Positions 27,369 through 36,242 of a stretch of 64,000 nucleotides of DNA are shown in pieces. Below the pieces are notes generated by a model, which was not told the DNA's origin, did no database searches, and worked only from the letters and a program-made list of their open reading frames with translations. The stretch is from assembly GCA_030681035.1 (NCBI GenBank), contig JAUXUI010000124.1:1-64000 (forward strand), in the 5' to 3' direction. Both the position numbers and the translations under genes were made by a program. The stretch's first letter is position 1. Each line of letters starts with the position of its first letter. Origin of the DNA: Lysobacteraceae bacterium. Lineage in GTDB: Bacteria > Pseudomonadota > Gammaproteobacteria > Xanthomonadales > Xanthomonadaceae.

Positions 27369-28861
27369 GCAAGTCGAAACAGCGCGCACCCGCCGTTCCG
27401 CTTGAACCCCTCTCCCGCCGGGGTGAGGAGCCCGGTCCGCATGCACCCCTCTCCCCCCGGGAGAGGGGTAGGGGTGAGGGTACGGCCGAAGCGAGGCACC
27501 TCACCAGGCCCGAACCCTCATCCGGCCCTTCGGGCCACCTTCTCCCGGTGGGAGAAGGGAATCTCAACGCGCGTCATTCCTGCGGAAGCGGGACTCCAGT
27601 GTCTTCGCCATCAATACGGCCCGGCGCCGACAATGGATGGAACACATGCCATCTGGGCGATCCAGCAATCGCTCAACTCCTAATGGGCCAATCTCCGCCA
27701 TCAAGCACGTACAACAACGAGAAGATTGGCCTTCCGTTCTTCCAAGGCAAAGCGGATTTCGGATACATCAGCCCCAAGCCACGCGTGTGGTGCTCAGCAC
27801 CTTCGCGCAGCGGGAAACAGGGCGACATCCTGATGTCGGTTCGTGCCCCAGTGGGCGATGTCAACCTTGCAAGCGAAAAGTGCGCGCTCGGCCGTGGAGT
27901 GGCTGCCATTCGGCCCTCTGAAGGAACGAATGGAATGTTTTTGTTCTACTCACTTCAGTTCAATAAGCCACGGCTAGTTGCCGCCAGCAGTGGTGCGATT
28001 TTCGAAAGTATCAACAAAAACACGTTACATGAACTCGAGCTTCAGCTTCCCCCCAAACCCGAACAACAAAAAATCGCCGCCGTGCTGTGGAAGGTGCAGC
28101 GCGCCATCGCCACCCAGTATCGCCTGATCGCCGCCACCCGCGACCTCAAACAATCGGCCATGCAGCACCTCTTCACCCACGGCCTGCTCGGCGAACCGCT
28201 GAAGGACACGGGGATCGGGCCGATGCCGGAAAGCTGGAAGGTTGCTGCCTTGGGCGACTTCGGTCGCATCGGCAACGGCTCGACACCGAAAAAGACGACA
28301 CCGGAATACTGGCGCAATCCAACCACGCCCTGGCTGACCAGCGCGAAAGTGCATGACGGCATCATCCGTTCGGCCGATCAATTTGTCAGCGATACCGCCG
28401 TCAAGAAATGCCACTTACCCATCGTGCCTGCCGGCAGTCTGTTGATCGCCATCACTGGGCAAGGGAAAACCCTCGGCAACTCCGCGCTTGTCGAGTTCGA
28501 TACCACGATCAATCAGCATCTCGCCTATGTGCGCTTTGATCGCAAGGGCGTAATTCCAGGCTACGTCTATCAGTACATGCGCAGCCGATACGAAGAACTT
28601 CAAGGCATCGGGCGCGCTGGTGGAAGCACCAAGGCTGCTCTGACATGTGCATTCTTGCGTGGCTATCCGGTGCCGCTTCCCCCACCAGGCGAACAACGCG
28701 ACATCGCCGCCGCCCTCGCCACCCTCGACCGCAAGCTCGCCCACCACCAACGCAAGCGCGCCGCCCTCAACGACCTGTTCCAGACCACCCTGCACCAGCT
28801 GATGACCGCGCAGATCCGCGTGGCCGATCTGGACATCGACACCTCGGCGGTGGTGGAGTGA
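27365..28861 (+). CDS. hsdS: Type I restriction-modification specificity subunit, 5' end extended by repeat DNA
   Basis: 498 aa. Two target-recognition domains: the first begins around GWNTCHLGD and has [10 protein letters not shown], the second begins [26 protein letters not shown]. Each ends in a coiled conserved region ([20 protein letters not shown] and [20 protein letters not shown]). Residues about 14-78 are low-complexity sequence translated from REP palindromes. ATG 27365 overlaps the hsdM stop. An in-frame GTG at 27599, just past the repeats, would give about 420 aa, a normal HsdS length. Determines the DNA sequence recognised by the complex. Confidence 0.85.
   Translation: MSKSKQRAPAVPLEPLSRRGEEPGPHAPLSPRERGRGEGTAEARHLTRPEPSSGPSGHLLPVGEGNLNARHSCGSGTPVSSPSIRPGADNGWNTCHLGDPAIAQLLMGQSPPSSTYNNEKIGLPFFQGKADFGYISPKPRVWCSAPSRSGKQGDILMSVRAPVGDVNLASEKCALGRGVAAIRPSEGTNGMFLFYSLQFNKPRLVAASSGAIFESINKNTLHELELQLPPKPEQQKIAAVLWKVQRAIATQYRLIAATRDLKQSAMQHLFTHGLLGEPLKDTGIGPMPESWKVAALGDFGRIGNGSTPKKTTPEYWRNPTTPWLTSAKVHDGIIRSADQFVSDTAVKKCHLPIVPAGSLLIAITGQGKTLGNSALVEFDTTINQHLAYVRFDRKGVIPGYVYQYMRSRYEELQGIGRAGGSTKAALTCAFLRGYPVPLPPPGEQRDIAAALATLDRKLAHHQRKRAALNDLFQTTLHQLMTAQIRVADLDIDTSAVVE
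27409..27599. repeat. Composite REP insertion inside the hsdS 5' end
   Basis: Three hairpins of known-looking intergenic repeat types lie within the reading frame: CCCCTCTCCC (27446-27455)/GGGAGAGGGG (27459-27468); GGCCC/GGGCC around 27524-27535; and CCTTCTCCC (27538-27546)/GGGAGAAGG (27550-27558). A segment like GTCATTCCTGCGGAAGCGGG, a further repeat type, follows at 27573. The block adds no stop codon to the frame. Confidence 0.75.
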
Positions 28862-29637
28862 ATACGCCGGTCGCCGATGCTGCGGTGGCAACCGGTTCGC
28901 GTTTCATCGCGTTTTTCGACGAGTGCGGCGATCACTCGCTCAGCAAGATCGACGCGGACTTTCCGCTGTTCGTGTTGTCCACCGTCATCGTCGAGCGCGC
29001 GGCGTACATCGAATGCATCGTACCCGCCATCACCGCGTTCAAGCTGAAATATTGGCCCCACGAAGGCATCAATCTGCACAGTCGCGAGATCCGCAAGGCG
29101 CTCGGGCCGTTCGCCTTTTTGCAGGTGCCCGATGTGCGCGCAGCGTTCTACGGCGATATCGCCACGCTGATGCGCGACCTGCCCTATACGCTGTTCATCA
29201 CCGCGATCCGCAAGCGGCCTTACCTTGCCCGCTATGGCGGACAGGCGCGCAATCCCTACGACGTAGCCTTGAACTATTCGTTCGAGCGCATCCTGCACTT
29301 TCTGGAGCAATCGGGGGAAACCTGCCTGCCGGTGATTGCCGAAGCGCGCGGTGCCCAGGAAGACGCTTCGCTGGAAGCGGCGTTCTATCGTCTGATGACC
29401 CAGGGCACCTGGTACAACACCGCCGCGCGCTTTCGACGCCTGCAATGCCCGATCAGCTTTCGCCGCAAGCAAGACAACATTGCCGGCATCCAGGTAGCCG
29501 ACCTGTGCGCGCATCCATCGGCACGGTATGTGCTCAACCCGGCGCAGGCAAACCAGGCGTACGACTGCGTCAAGCCGCACCTGTACCGGTGCGGCAACGT
29601 TACCGGCTGGAAGGTATTCCCAAATGAAAACGGGTGA
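28858..29637 (+). CDS. DUF3800 protein, copy 1
   Basis: 259 aa. It shows the DUF3800 N-terminal acidic motif FFDECGDHSL near residue 18 and the C-terminal motif IQVADLCAHPSARY near 222. The spaced Asp/Glu residues suggest an RNase-H-like metal-dependent fold (inference). GTG 28858 overlaps the hsdS stop (GTGA), so it is translationally coupled to the restriction-modification genes. A hairpin covers its stop codon. Function unknown; DUF3800 genes are frequent in defence islands and beside candidate structured RNAs. Confidence 0.8.
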   Translation: MNTPVADAAVATGSRFIAFFDECGDHSLSKIDADFPLFVLSTVIVERAAYIECIVPAITAFKLKYWPHEGINLHSREIRKALGPFAFLQVPDVRAAFYGDIATLMRDLPYTLFITAIRKRPYLARYGGQARNPYDVALNYSFERILHFLEQSGETCLPVIAEARGAQEDASLEAAFYRLMTQGTWYNTAARFRRLQCPISFRRKQDNIAGIQVADLCAHPSARYVLNPAQANQAYDCVKPHLYRCGNVTGWKVFPNENG

Positions 29638-29662
29638 CTCCAGTTTCCCAGAGATCACCCGT
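29630..29662 (+). other. Bulged hairpin spanning the stop codon of DUF3800 copy 1
   Basis: ACGGGTGA (29630-29637) pairs with TCACCCGT (29655-29662), then CTC with GAG (29638-29640/29651-29653) beyond a single bulged A54, closing a ten-base loop. The TGA stop (29635-29637) is inside the stem. There is no T-run after it, so it is not a clear terminator; it may stabilise the transcript end, act in translation of the next gene, or be a DUF3800-linked RNA element. Confidence 0.5.
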
Positions 29663-29739
29663 CGACCGAGAGTTCCCAGTCCGAGCACAAGTATCCCGCA
29701 AAATCGGCGGCCCGACAACCGGCATGCAGGAGTCGAGCG

Positions 29740-29973
29740 ATGAAGAATGAACTGATCACCCACCTGCACAGGAACTTCGAGAGCTGCGCCCACGAACACG
29801 ATGGGATGGGGTACTGGAACGCCCGCGACCTGGGCTACACCGACTGGCGCAATCTCCTGAAGATCGTCGACAAGGCCATGGAGGCCTGTGCCAACGCCGG
29901 CCAGCGGCCCGCCGATCATTTCGTTGACGTCAACAAAATGATCGCTGACAAGTCGCGGAGGACTCGACGCTGA
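29740..29973 (+). pseudogene. Truncated DinD-like (BRO-N type) gene
   Basis: The 77-aa product matches only the start of DNA-damage-inducible protein D/antirepressor-like proteins: YWNARDLGYTDWRNLLKIV, DKAMEACANAG, DHFVDVNKMI. Complete relatives are several times longer and continue after this point; here the frame ends in KSRRTRR and a stop that overlaps the next ATG (TGATG). Either a 3'-truncated remnant or a deliberately short protein coupled to the second DUF3800. A potential ribosome-binding site (GGAG of gcaggagtcg) precedes the ATG, so it may still be translated. Confidence 0.55.
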
Positions 29974-30635
29974 TGCCGCGCTGCTTGTACATATTTCTGG
30001 ACGAAGCCGGAGATTTCGCGTTCTCTGAAAAGGGGACGCGCTACTTCATCGTCGGCAGCATCACCGCTGAACGCCCGTTTCCCGTCTATCCCAAACTGAC
30101 GGAACTGAAGTACGACCTGGCGGAACAAGGCACCGATCTGGATTACTTCCACGCCTCCGAGAACGCCCAGGCTGTCCGGGATCAAGTGTTCGCCATCATC
30201 CAGCAACACCTGGACGGTATCCGCATCGACACGACCGTCGTCGAAAAGCGCAAGACTGGACCAGCGCTACAGGTGCCGGAGAAGTTCTACCCGCGGATGC
30301 TTGGCTATCACCTGGCGTTCATCCTGCGTCAATACCAACTGGCGGATTTCACCAGTGTGATCGTCTACACCGATCAGATTCCCATCCAGCGTAACCGCGA
30401 AGCGGTCAAGAAGGCCGTGAAGCAAACCCTGGCGAACGCGTTGCCTCACGGCCTCACTTTCCAAGTGTTGCACCACGATTCGAAGTCGAACTTCCAGTTG
30501 CAGGTCGCGGACTACTGCACGTGGGCCGTCTATCGCAAGTGGGCGCGCAATGACGAGCGATCCTATCGACTGATTGCGCCGGCAATCCGCAGTGAATTCG
30601 ATATCTTCCGAACCGGGACGTGGCTGTACTACTGA
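29973..30635 (+). CDS. DUF3800 protein, copy 2
   Basis: 220 aa. It begins MPRCLYIFLDEAGDFAFSEK, with the DUF3800 LDEAGD motif at residues 9-14, and has LQVADYCTWAVYRKW near the C-terminus, matching the same Asp positions as copy 1. Overall similarity to copy 1 is low outside these motifs, so this is not a recent duplication. ATG 29973 shares its first base with the preceding stop. A three-way-junction structure begins 25 bases after its stop. Function unknown; nuclease-like by fold expectation only. Confidence 0.8.
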   Translation: MPRCLYIFLDEAGDFAFSEKGTRYFIVGSITAERPFPVYPKLTELKYDLAEQGTDLDYFHASENAQAVRDQVFAIIQQHLDGIRIDTTVVEKRKTGPALQVPEKFYPRMLGYHLAFILRQYQLADFTSVIVYTDQIPIQRNREAVKKAVKQTLANALPHGLTFQVLHHDSKSNFQLQVADYCTWAVYRKWARNDERSYRLIAPAIRSEFDIFRTGTWLYY

Positions 30636-30659
30636 CATGCGGGGAATGCAAAAAAATGA

Positions 30660-30714
30660 CCACCCCGGCTACTCCTTTCGGAGAGAACCCAATGGGTTCT
30701 TGTCACCGGGGTGG
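30660..30714 (+). ncRNA. Perfect three-way-junction structured element after DUF3800 copy 2
   Basis: Stem P1 is CCACCCCGG (30660-30668) with CCGGGGTGG (30706-30714), 9 pairs. Inside are P2, CTCC-TTTC-GGAG (30672-30683), and P3, AGAACCC-AAT-GGGTTCT (30684-30700), abutting with no bases between. Every pair is Watson-Crick. AACCTTTTCC follows, so it could also end the transcript. Candidate structured RNAs named after DUF3800 neighbours have been described by comparative genomics; I cannot tell which class this would be. The rest of the gap up to 30905 shows only a small GAGCCGA/TCGGCT hairpin. Confidence 0.65.
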
Positions 30715-30905
30715 AACCTTTTCCTTGAATTCTTGAGTCAGGCTGGGCGAACCATATCGAGCTGCAAGCAGCACCCGACTGAGCTAGATGGTGACAGCTT
30801 GGCCTGCTGATTTCAATAGTTTAGACAAAGTGTGCCGACCAAGTGGTCAGTAGAGCCGACAATCGGCTGGACAGACGCACAACCAATTGATGTGCAAGGC
30901 AAGAT

Positions 30906-33854
30906 ATGACAGAGCCCAAGCCCCAGAAACCACATGCACCGAGGCTGGCCATCGAAGCCACCACCGTGCAATTCCCGCTGGTCGAGCACGCCGCTGCGGC
31001 CGGCTGGCAGCGGGTAAGCGAAGCCGAGGCTCTGCGCAAGCGCCGCGGCGAGGGTGGCCTGTTTTTCTACGACGAGCTGGAAGCGGCGCTGCTGCGCCTC
31101 AACCCCGGTGTGGTGACCCCGGCCGATGTGCCCGGCATTGTGCAGCGGCTGGAGAGCCTGCCCAACACCATCGCCGGCAACCGCGAGGTGCTGGAGTGGC
31201 TGCGCGGCAAGCAGACGATCTACGTCGACAGCGAGAAACGCCATCGCAACGTGCGCCTGCTGGATTTCGAGAATAAGGCAGGCTGCAATACCTTTCAAGT
31301 GAGCTGGGAGTGGGCGTATCGCAATGGCACGCGCAAGGGCAACCGCGCCGACGTGGTGTTCCTGATCAATGGCGTGCCGGTAGCAATTGTCGAGAACAAG
31401 AACCCCAAATCGAAAGACGCGATGAGCAAGGCACTCGTCCAGTTGCGTCGCTACGAGCTGGAAACGCCGGAGCTGCTCACCGCGCCGCAGGTATTCAACA
31501 TCACCCACCTGATCGAGTACTTCTACGGTGTCACCTGGAATACCCAGCGCAAGTTCGTCTTCAACTGGAAAGAGGAGAAACCTGGGACTTACGAAGATCG
31601 GGTCAAGCACTTCTTCGACCACGCCCGCTTTCTGCGCATGCTGCGCGACTGGATACTGTTTTTCGAACAGGACGACGAACTGCGAAAGACCATCCTGCGC
31701 CAGCACCAGACCCGCGCGGCAATCAAGGTGGCCGAACGCTGTGCCGACCCAGCGAAAAGCAGCGGGCTGGTCTGGCATACCCAGGGCTCGGGCAAGACCT
31801 TCACCATGGTCACGGCGGCGCGGTTGATGCTGGAGAGCCCACAGCGCTTTGCCGGCGCCACCGTGCTACTGGTGGTGGATCGCAACGAGCTGGAAGGCCA
31901 GCTTTCGGGCTGGGTAGACGCCCTGCTGGGCGACTTCCAGGGCAGCGGCATCGCAGTGGAGATCGCCAACAGCAAGCGCGGGCTGAAGTCGCTGCTGAAG
32001 CAGGAATTCAGCGGCCTGATCGTCACCATGATTCACAAGTTCGACAAGCTGGATGCAAACCTGTCCATCCGCAGCAACGTGTATGTGCTGATAGACGAGG
32101 CGCACCGCTCCACCGGCGGCGACCTGGGCAACTACCTGATGGGCGCGTTGCCCAATGCGACGCTGATCGGTTTCACCGGCACGCCGGTGGACAAGACCGC
32201 TTACGGCAAGGGCACGTTCAAGACCTTCGGCCACGAGGACGAGTCCGGCTATCTCGACAAGTACTCGATCGCCGAATCGATCGCCGACGGTACCACGGTG
32301 CGGCTGCGCCATACGCTCGCGCCGGCGCTGGTATTGCTCCCGGTCGAAAAGCTGGAGAAGGAGTTTTATGCGCTGGCCGAGAGCGAAGGCATCAGCGATG
32401 TCGAGGATCTGAACCGCATCCTCGATCGCGCAGTAAACCTGCGCGCATTTCTGAAATCGGACGAACGCATTGATGCCGTCGCTCAATTCGTCGCCCAGCA
32501 CTTCCGCGAAAACGTGGAGCCGCTGGGCTACAAGGCGTTTCTGGTGGGCGTGGATCGCGAGGCTTGCGCACTGTACAAGCAGGCGCTGGACAAGTACCTG
32601 CCCAAGGATTATTCGGTGCCCGTGTACACGCAGAGCGCGGCGGACGTGATCGACTATCCATTGGTAGCCAAACACCAGATCGACACCACAACCGAAAAGC
32701 GTGTGCGCAAGCTGTTCCGCAAGCCCGACCAGCAGCCAAAGATACTCATCGTCACCGACAAGCTGCTGACCGGCTATGACGCGCCAATCCTGTATGCGAT
32801 GTACTTGGACAAGCCGATGCGCGACCATGTGTTGCTGCAGGCGATCTCGCGAGTCAACCGGCCCTACGAAGATGCGGAAGGCCGGCAGAAGCCGGGCGGC
32901 CTGATTGTCGATTTCATCGGCATGCTGCGCGACCTTAACAAGGCGCTGGCGTTCGACTCACAGGACGTATCCGGCGTGATCGAGGATCTGGATCTGCTGT
33001 TGCTGGAGTTTCGGCGGCTGCTGGCGGAAGCGCAAGCGCATTACCTCGCACCGCTTGCGGGTGGCAAGGACAAGCAGCTCGAAACCCTGCTTTACGACGT
33101 ATTCCTCGCACCGGAAGCGCGCCAGGAATTCATCGACAGCTACCGCCAGATCGAAAGCCTGTACGAGATACTGTCGCCATCGCCGGAATTGCGCGAACAC
33201 ATCGACACGTTTCGCCAACTCGCTGATCTGTACCTGATGCTGCGCAACGCCTATGCCAGCCCCACTCGCTTCTACGAAGATGTGGCGCGTAAGACCGAGC
33301 AGATGGTGCGCGAGATGGCCGGCACCTATGCCCCCGTCGCCACCGGCAAGGTGGTGGAGTTCGACCTGAAGACCCTGCAAGCGCTGCGTACGAAAGGTGA
33401 TGACAACGCCACCGTGATCAACCTCGTGCGCGCGATTGAGACCGAAGCCGAGGAACGCGCCGAGCAAGAGCCGGTGCTGATCGATATTGCCCAACGCGCC
33501 GCGGCCATCCTCGACGCGTTGGAGCAGCGCACGATCCACACGCAACAGGCGATCGAACAGCTGTCATTGCTGGTGGGCGAGCGCGAACAGGCCGATGCCG
33601 AACGCACAAAACTTGGCCTTGAGCCGGCAACGTTCGCGGTCTATTGGCACCTTCAGGGTGATGGCGTCAAGGATGCCTTGCCGGTGGCACACGAGATTGT
33701 GGCCGCAGCGGCCAAGTATCCCAATCACGCCGACAACGACGACGAGCGGCGACAGCTCAAGTCGGAAATCTATCGCAGCCTGGTGACCCGTGACACCGAT
33801 GGCGTGCAGATGGTGCGCCTCGGCGATGCGATCCTGCGCCTGTTGCGCCGCTGA
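30906..33854 (+). CDS. hsdR: Type I restriction endonuclease subunit
   Basis: 982 aa ATP-dependent translocase and nuclease. Near the N-terminus, [15 protein letters not shown] holds the E-x-K of the PD-(D/E)xK nuclease. The helicase part has Walker [12 protein letters not shown] near residue 297, [13 protein letters not shown], the DEAH box LIDEAHRS near 396, and [22 protein letters not shown] and [12 protein letters not shown] are helicase motifs V and VI. The C-terminal third is helical and would contact HsdM. Separated from hsdS by the two DUF3800 genes. The island therefore has the full R-M-S set and should cut DNA lacking its methylation. Confidence 0.94.
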   Translation: MTEPKPQKPHAPRLAIEATTVQFPLVEHAAAAGWQRVSEAEALRKRRGEGGLFFYDELEAALLRLNPGVVTPADVPGIVQRLESLPNTIAGNREVLEWLRGKQTIYVDSEKRHRNVRLLDFENKAGCNTFQVSWEWAYRNGTRKGNRADVVFLINGVPVAIVENKNPKSKDAMSKALVQLRRYELETPELLTAPQVFNITHLIEYFYGVTWNTQRKFVFNWKEEKPGTYEDRVKHFFDHARFLRMLRDWILFFEQDDELRKTILRQHQTRAAIKVAERCADPAKSSGLVWHTQGSGKTFTMVTAARLMLESPQRFAGATVLLVVDRNELEGQLSGWVDALLGDFQGSGIAVEIANSKRGLKSLLKQEFSGLIVTMIHKFDKLDANLSIRSNVYVLIDEAHRSTGGDLGNYLMGALPNATLIGFTGTPVDKTAYGKGTFKTFGHEDESGYLDKYSIAESIADGTTVRLRHTLAPALVLLPVEKLEKEFYALAESEGISDVEDLNRILDRAVNLRAFLKSDERIDAVAQFVAQHFRENVEPLGYKAFLVGVDREACALYKQALDKYLPKDYSVPVYTQSAADVIDYPLVAKHQIDTTTEKRVRKLFRKPDQQPKILIVTDKLLTGYDAPILYAMYLDKPMRDHVLLQAISRVNRPYEDAEGRQKPGGLIVDFIGMLRDLNKALAFDSQDVSGVIEDLDLLLLEFRRLLAEAQAHYLAPLAGGKDKQLETLLYDVFLAPEARQEFIDSYRQIESLYEILSPSPELREHIDTFRQLADLYLMLRNAYASPTRFYEDVARKTEQMVREMAGTYAPVATGKVVEFDLKTLQALRTKGDDNATVINLVRAIETEAEERAEQEPVLIDIAQRAAAILDALEQRTIHTQQAIEQLSLLVGEREQADAERTKLGLEPATFAVYWHLQGDGVKDALPVAHEIVAAAAKYPNHADNDDERRQLKSEIYRSLVTRDTDGVQMVRLGDAILRLLRR

Positions 33855-33864
33855 GGTGCCAGCG

Positions 33865-34146
33865 ATGCCAGCCGACACCTTGCGCCAGCGCATTGCGCAT
33901 TGGGCCATCGCCCTGAAAGTCAGGCCCACCCAAGTGCGCATCCAGCGCATGACCCGCAAATGGGCGTCCTGTTCTTCGGCAGGTCGCGTCACCTTCAGCG
34001 ATGAGCTGCAACGGCAATCGGCTTCATTTCAGGACTACGTGATTGTCCACGAGTTGTTGCACCTGCGCATCCGCAATCACGGCAAGCTGTTTGCCGCCAC
34101 GCTGAGAGCGCATCTTCCCGGCAATCCGTGGATCGAGCGGGCGTAG
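33865..34146 (+). CDS. YgjP/DUF45-type metallopeptidase domain protein
   Basis: 93 aa with the zinc-binding [12 protein letters not shown] motif (HExxH plus a downstream His) at about residues 62-73, and [20 protein letters not shown], the DUF45 signature. It is the short form of this family, which is often found directly after hsdR in type I systems. Its role there is unknown. ATG 33865 is 10 bases after the hsdR stop. No signal peptide, so cytoplasmic. Confidence 0.82.
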   Translation: MPADTLRQRIAHWAIALKVRPTQVRIQRMTRKWASCSSAGRVTFSDELQRQSASFQDYVIVHELLHLRIRNHGKLFAATLRAHLPGNPWIERA

Positions 34147-34452
34147 CGATTCAAACGGGTGGCATCTACCTGAAGAAACCCGGCTTCGGCACAGCACACG
34201 CTGTCATCGGCTGCGGTGAGACAAGCAGCACCAGGCCAGTCAGGAGCAGGTGGGCTTCGTTCAAAATCGGGGATGTCGATAACGAAGACGGCACTGACAC
34301 GATTGAACATGGCTTTATCAGCTACGCGCCAGCTGAGTCTGTTGACGGCTTGTGCCGGCGGGTTGATGATGCTGACATTTTTCGTCTCGTCGCGGGCTCG
34401 ATGCAGACGCGACTTCGCCGGTATCCAACGCAATCAAGACAGGGTTCGCATC

Positions 34453-35034
34453 ATGCGATATCAGGGAAAGATCGTCGACTGGAATGACGCGCGTGGTTTC
34501 GGCTTTGTGGTACCCAATGGCGGTGGCGAAAAAGTCTTTGTTCACATCAGTTCGTTGCAGCAAGCGCCGCAGCGCCCGCGCGCCAATGATGCAGTGATCT
34601 ATGAAGTGAAGAGCGATGCGCAAGGTCGCGTACAGGCAACCAACGTCAAGTTGCTGGTGACAGCGCCCTCGGGTCGTGCCGCCGACGTGCGTGTCACCTG
34701 GTCGCGCGGGCACGCTCGACGTGCATCTCACCGTAGTTCCGGGTTGGGTGCGCTTTGGCGGGGTGCCTTGTTCGTGACCTTGGTTGCCACTGCGATAACG
34801 CTGTGGCGCAACGCTGATCTGACATCAACCTTCGTGAATAAGGCAGCCTCAAAGCCAGCCGCATCGCTCATTCTGTCGCCCTCACAATCGCAATACAGTT
34901 GTCAGGGCAAGACACGGTGCCCGCAGATGAGTTCGTGCGCGGAAGCGACGTTCTATCTGCGGCATTGCCCCGGCACGCAAATGGACGGCGATGGAGATGG
35001 TATCCCGTGCGAAGACCAACTGTGCGGCCATTGA
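34453..35034 (+). CDS. Cold-shock-domain membrane protein with C-terminal excalibur domain
   Basis: 193 aa. Residues 1-65 are a cold-shock domain (GKIVDWNDARGFGFVVPNGG, KVFVHISSL), containing RNP1-like GFGFV and RNP2-like VFVHI. A basic linker and one membrane segment (ALWRGALFVTLVATAITLW) follow. The C-terminal 50 residues are an excalibur-type calcium-binding domain (CPQMSSCAEATFYLRHC, DGDGDGIPCEDQLC), expected outside the membrane. AGGG precedes ATG 34453. Such fusions couple a nucleic-acid-binding domain inside to a Ca2+-binding domain outside; the function is not known. Confidence 0.82.
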   Translation: MRYQGKIVDWNDARGFGFVVPNGGGEKVFVHISSLQQAPQRPRANDAVIYEVKSDAQGRVQATNVKLLVTAPSGRAADVRVTWSRGHARRASHRSSGLGALWRGALFVTLVATAITLWRNADLTSTFVNKAASKPAASLILSPSQSQYSCQGKTRCPQMSSCAEATFYLRHCPGTQMDGDGDGIPCEDQLCGH

Positions 35035-35142
35035 CGCGACTTGGTGGTGGCCTGGCTTCGAGTCTTTACGCCGCAAATGGCCGTTTTAACTATTCATAGG
35101 GAATATCCTTGAAGCTCGTTCGATCCACGCAGGAGAAGTCTC

Positions 35143-35511
35143 ATGATCGGTTACGTCACTCTTGGTACCAACGACCTGCCGCGTGCGGCCAGATTTTACG
35201 ATGCACTACTGGCTGAACTGGGCGGCAAGCGATTCATGGAAGACGAGCGTTTCATCGCCTGGAGCGCAGGTGAGCATGCTGCCGGCATAGGTCTTACCAA
35301 ACCGTTTGACGGCAAGCCTGCGACGGTGGGCAACGGCGTGATGGTGGCGTTGGCAGTGGACAGCCGGGACAAGGTGGATCGCGTCCATAAACGTGCGCTG
35401 GAACTTGGCGGTACCGACGAGGGCCCAGCTGGCCCTCGCGGTGAAGGTTTCTATGCCGGTTATTTCCGCGACCCGGATGGCAACAAGCTCAATGTGTTCT
35501 GCATGGGCTGA
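35143..35511 (+). CDS. VOC-family (glyoxalase/bleomycin-resistance fold) protein, copy 1
   Basis: 122 aa. Opens MIGYVTLGTNDLPRAARFYD, the usual VOC beta-alpha unit, and ends YFRDPDGNKLNVFCMG with the conserved metal-region Glu position replaced by Asn. It is about 75 % identical to copy 2 at 36942 by eye, with the same start and end. ATG 35143 follows AGGAG. Likely a metal-dependent lyase, isomerase or dioxygenase, or a binding protein; no substrate can be inferred. Confidence 0.85.
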   Translation: MIGYVTLGTNDLPRAARFYDALLAELGGKRFMEDERFIAWSAGEHAAGIGLTKPFDGKPATVGNGVMVALAVDSRDKVDRVHKRALELGGTDEGPAGPRGEGFYAGYFRDPDGNKLNVFCMG

Positions 35512-35546
35512 GCGGGTGCTGCTGCCCGCAGCGGGCTGCTCACCGT

Positions 35547-36218
35547 TCAGTCGCGTTCGAATTGGGCGATTTCATCGAGCACAGCTTGCGCCTTGCGCAG
35601 GCTGGCGCCAGTCAGGCTGTCGTCGAGCCACTTGGCCAACTGCGGGCGGTTCGGATGGCGTGACCAGCGGTGGAAAGCCCAAGTTGCGAGCAGGCCGAGG
35701 ACACCGACGCCGAGATTGACCCACACTACAGCGGGTGCATTGCGATAGAAATCGGCGCCAAACAATGCCATGAACACCAACATCGCGCACGGCACCCACA
35801 GCAGCCACCACGGCAGCCCGACGCACATGCCGCCGATCACGTATTGCCGACGCACGCTGGCGAGCTGCTTTTGCAAGCCCAACACCGGTGTCGAATAGTC
35901 GATTCGATTTATCCGGCCCAACATCACGCCGCCAAAGATGATCACCGCGATGCCGTACAAATGCATCACCAGACCTGCCACCAGCAAGTGAGTCTGGTGC
36001 AAGTGCTGACTCCACACTGATACCGCCAGCAATACCAGCAGCACCCCGAACAACATTTGCAGAACATGCCCCCACACCAGCGGACGGAGGTGGCGGCGCA
36101 GTGCGTCCAGCTTGCGTTCGCGAAAGACATGCAGTTGCAGCGTGTGCTGTTGGCCGAGGCGGTGATCGAGGGATTGCCAGGCGTGTTTGAGGTCGTCGAG
36201 TTCCATGATCGATTCCAT
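35547..36218 (-). CDS. Membrane protein paired with the ECF sigma factor (possible anti-sigma)
   Basis: 223 aa. A soluble N-terminal segment of about 45 residues (ELDDLKHAWQSLDHRLGQQ) is followed by four hydrophobic segments (LVWGHVLQMLFGVLLVLLAV, LLVAGLVMHLYGIAVIIFGG, GLPWWLLWVPCAMLVFMALF, VVWVNLGVGVLGLLATWAF) and a charged C-terminus. It lies 24 bases downstream of an ECF sigma gene in the same direction, an arrangement typical of sigma/anti-sigma pairs, but it has no recognised anti-sigma domain. ATG 36218 or 36206 may be the start. Role is inferred from position only. Confidence 0.6.
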   Translation of the reverse strand: MESIMELDDLKHAWQSLDHRLGQQHTLQLHVFRERKLDALRRHLRPLVWGHVLQMLFGVLLVLLAVSVWSQHLHQTHLLVAGLVMHLYGIAVIIFGGVMLGRINRIDYSTPVLGLQKQLASVRRQYVIGGMCVGLPWWLLWVPCAMLVFMALFGADFYRNAPAVVWVNLGVGVLGLLATWAFHRWSRHPNRPQLAKWLDDSLTGASLRKAQAVLDEIAQFERD

Positions 36219-36242
36219 GTTGAGTATGTCCTGTGGATGGGC

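Noticed and set aside
27409-27599. CRISPR array
   Set aside because: The repeats are palindromic, of different lengths and without regular spacers; they are REP types.
29740-29973. Prophage remnant
   Set aside because: A single DinD-like stub without any phage structural, integrase or lysis gene is not enough.
30660-30714. Retron msr/msd or tRNA-like explanation for the three-way junction
   Set aside because: No reverse transcriptase gene is in the window, and there are no tRNA conserved bases or CCA end.
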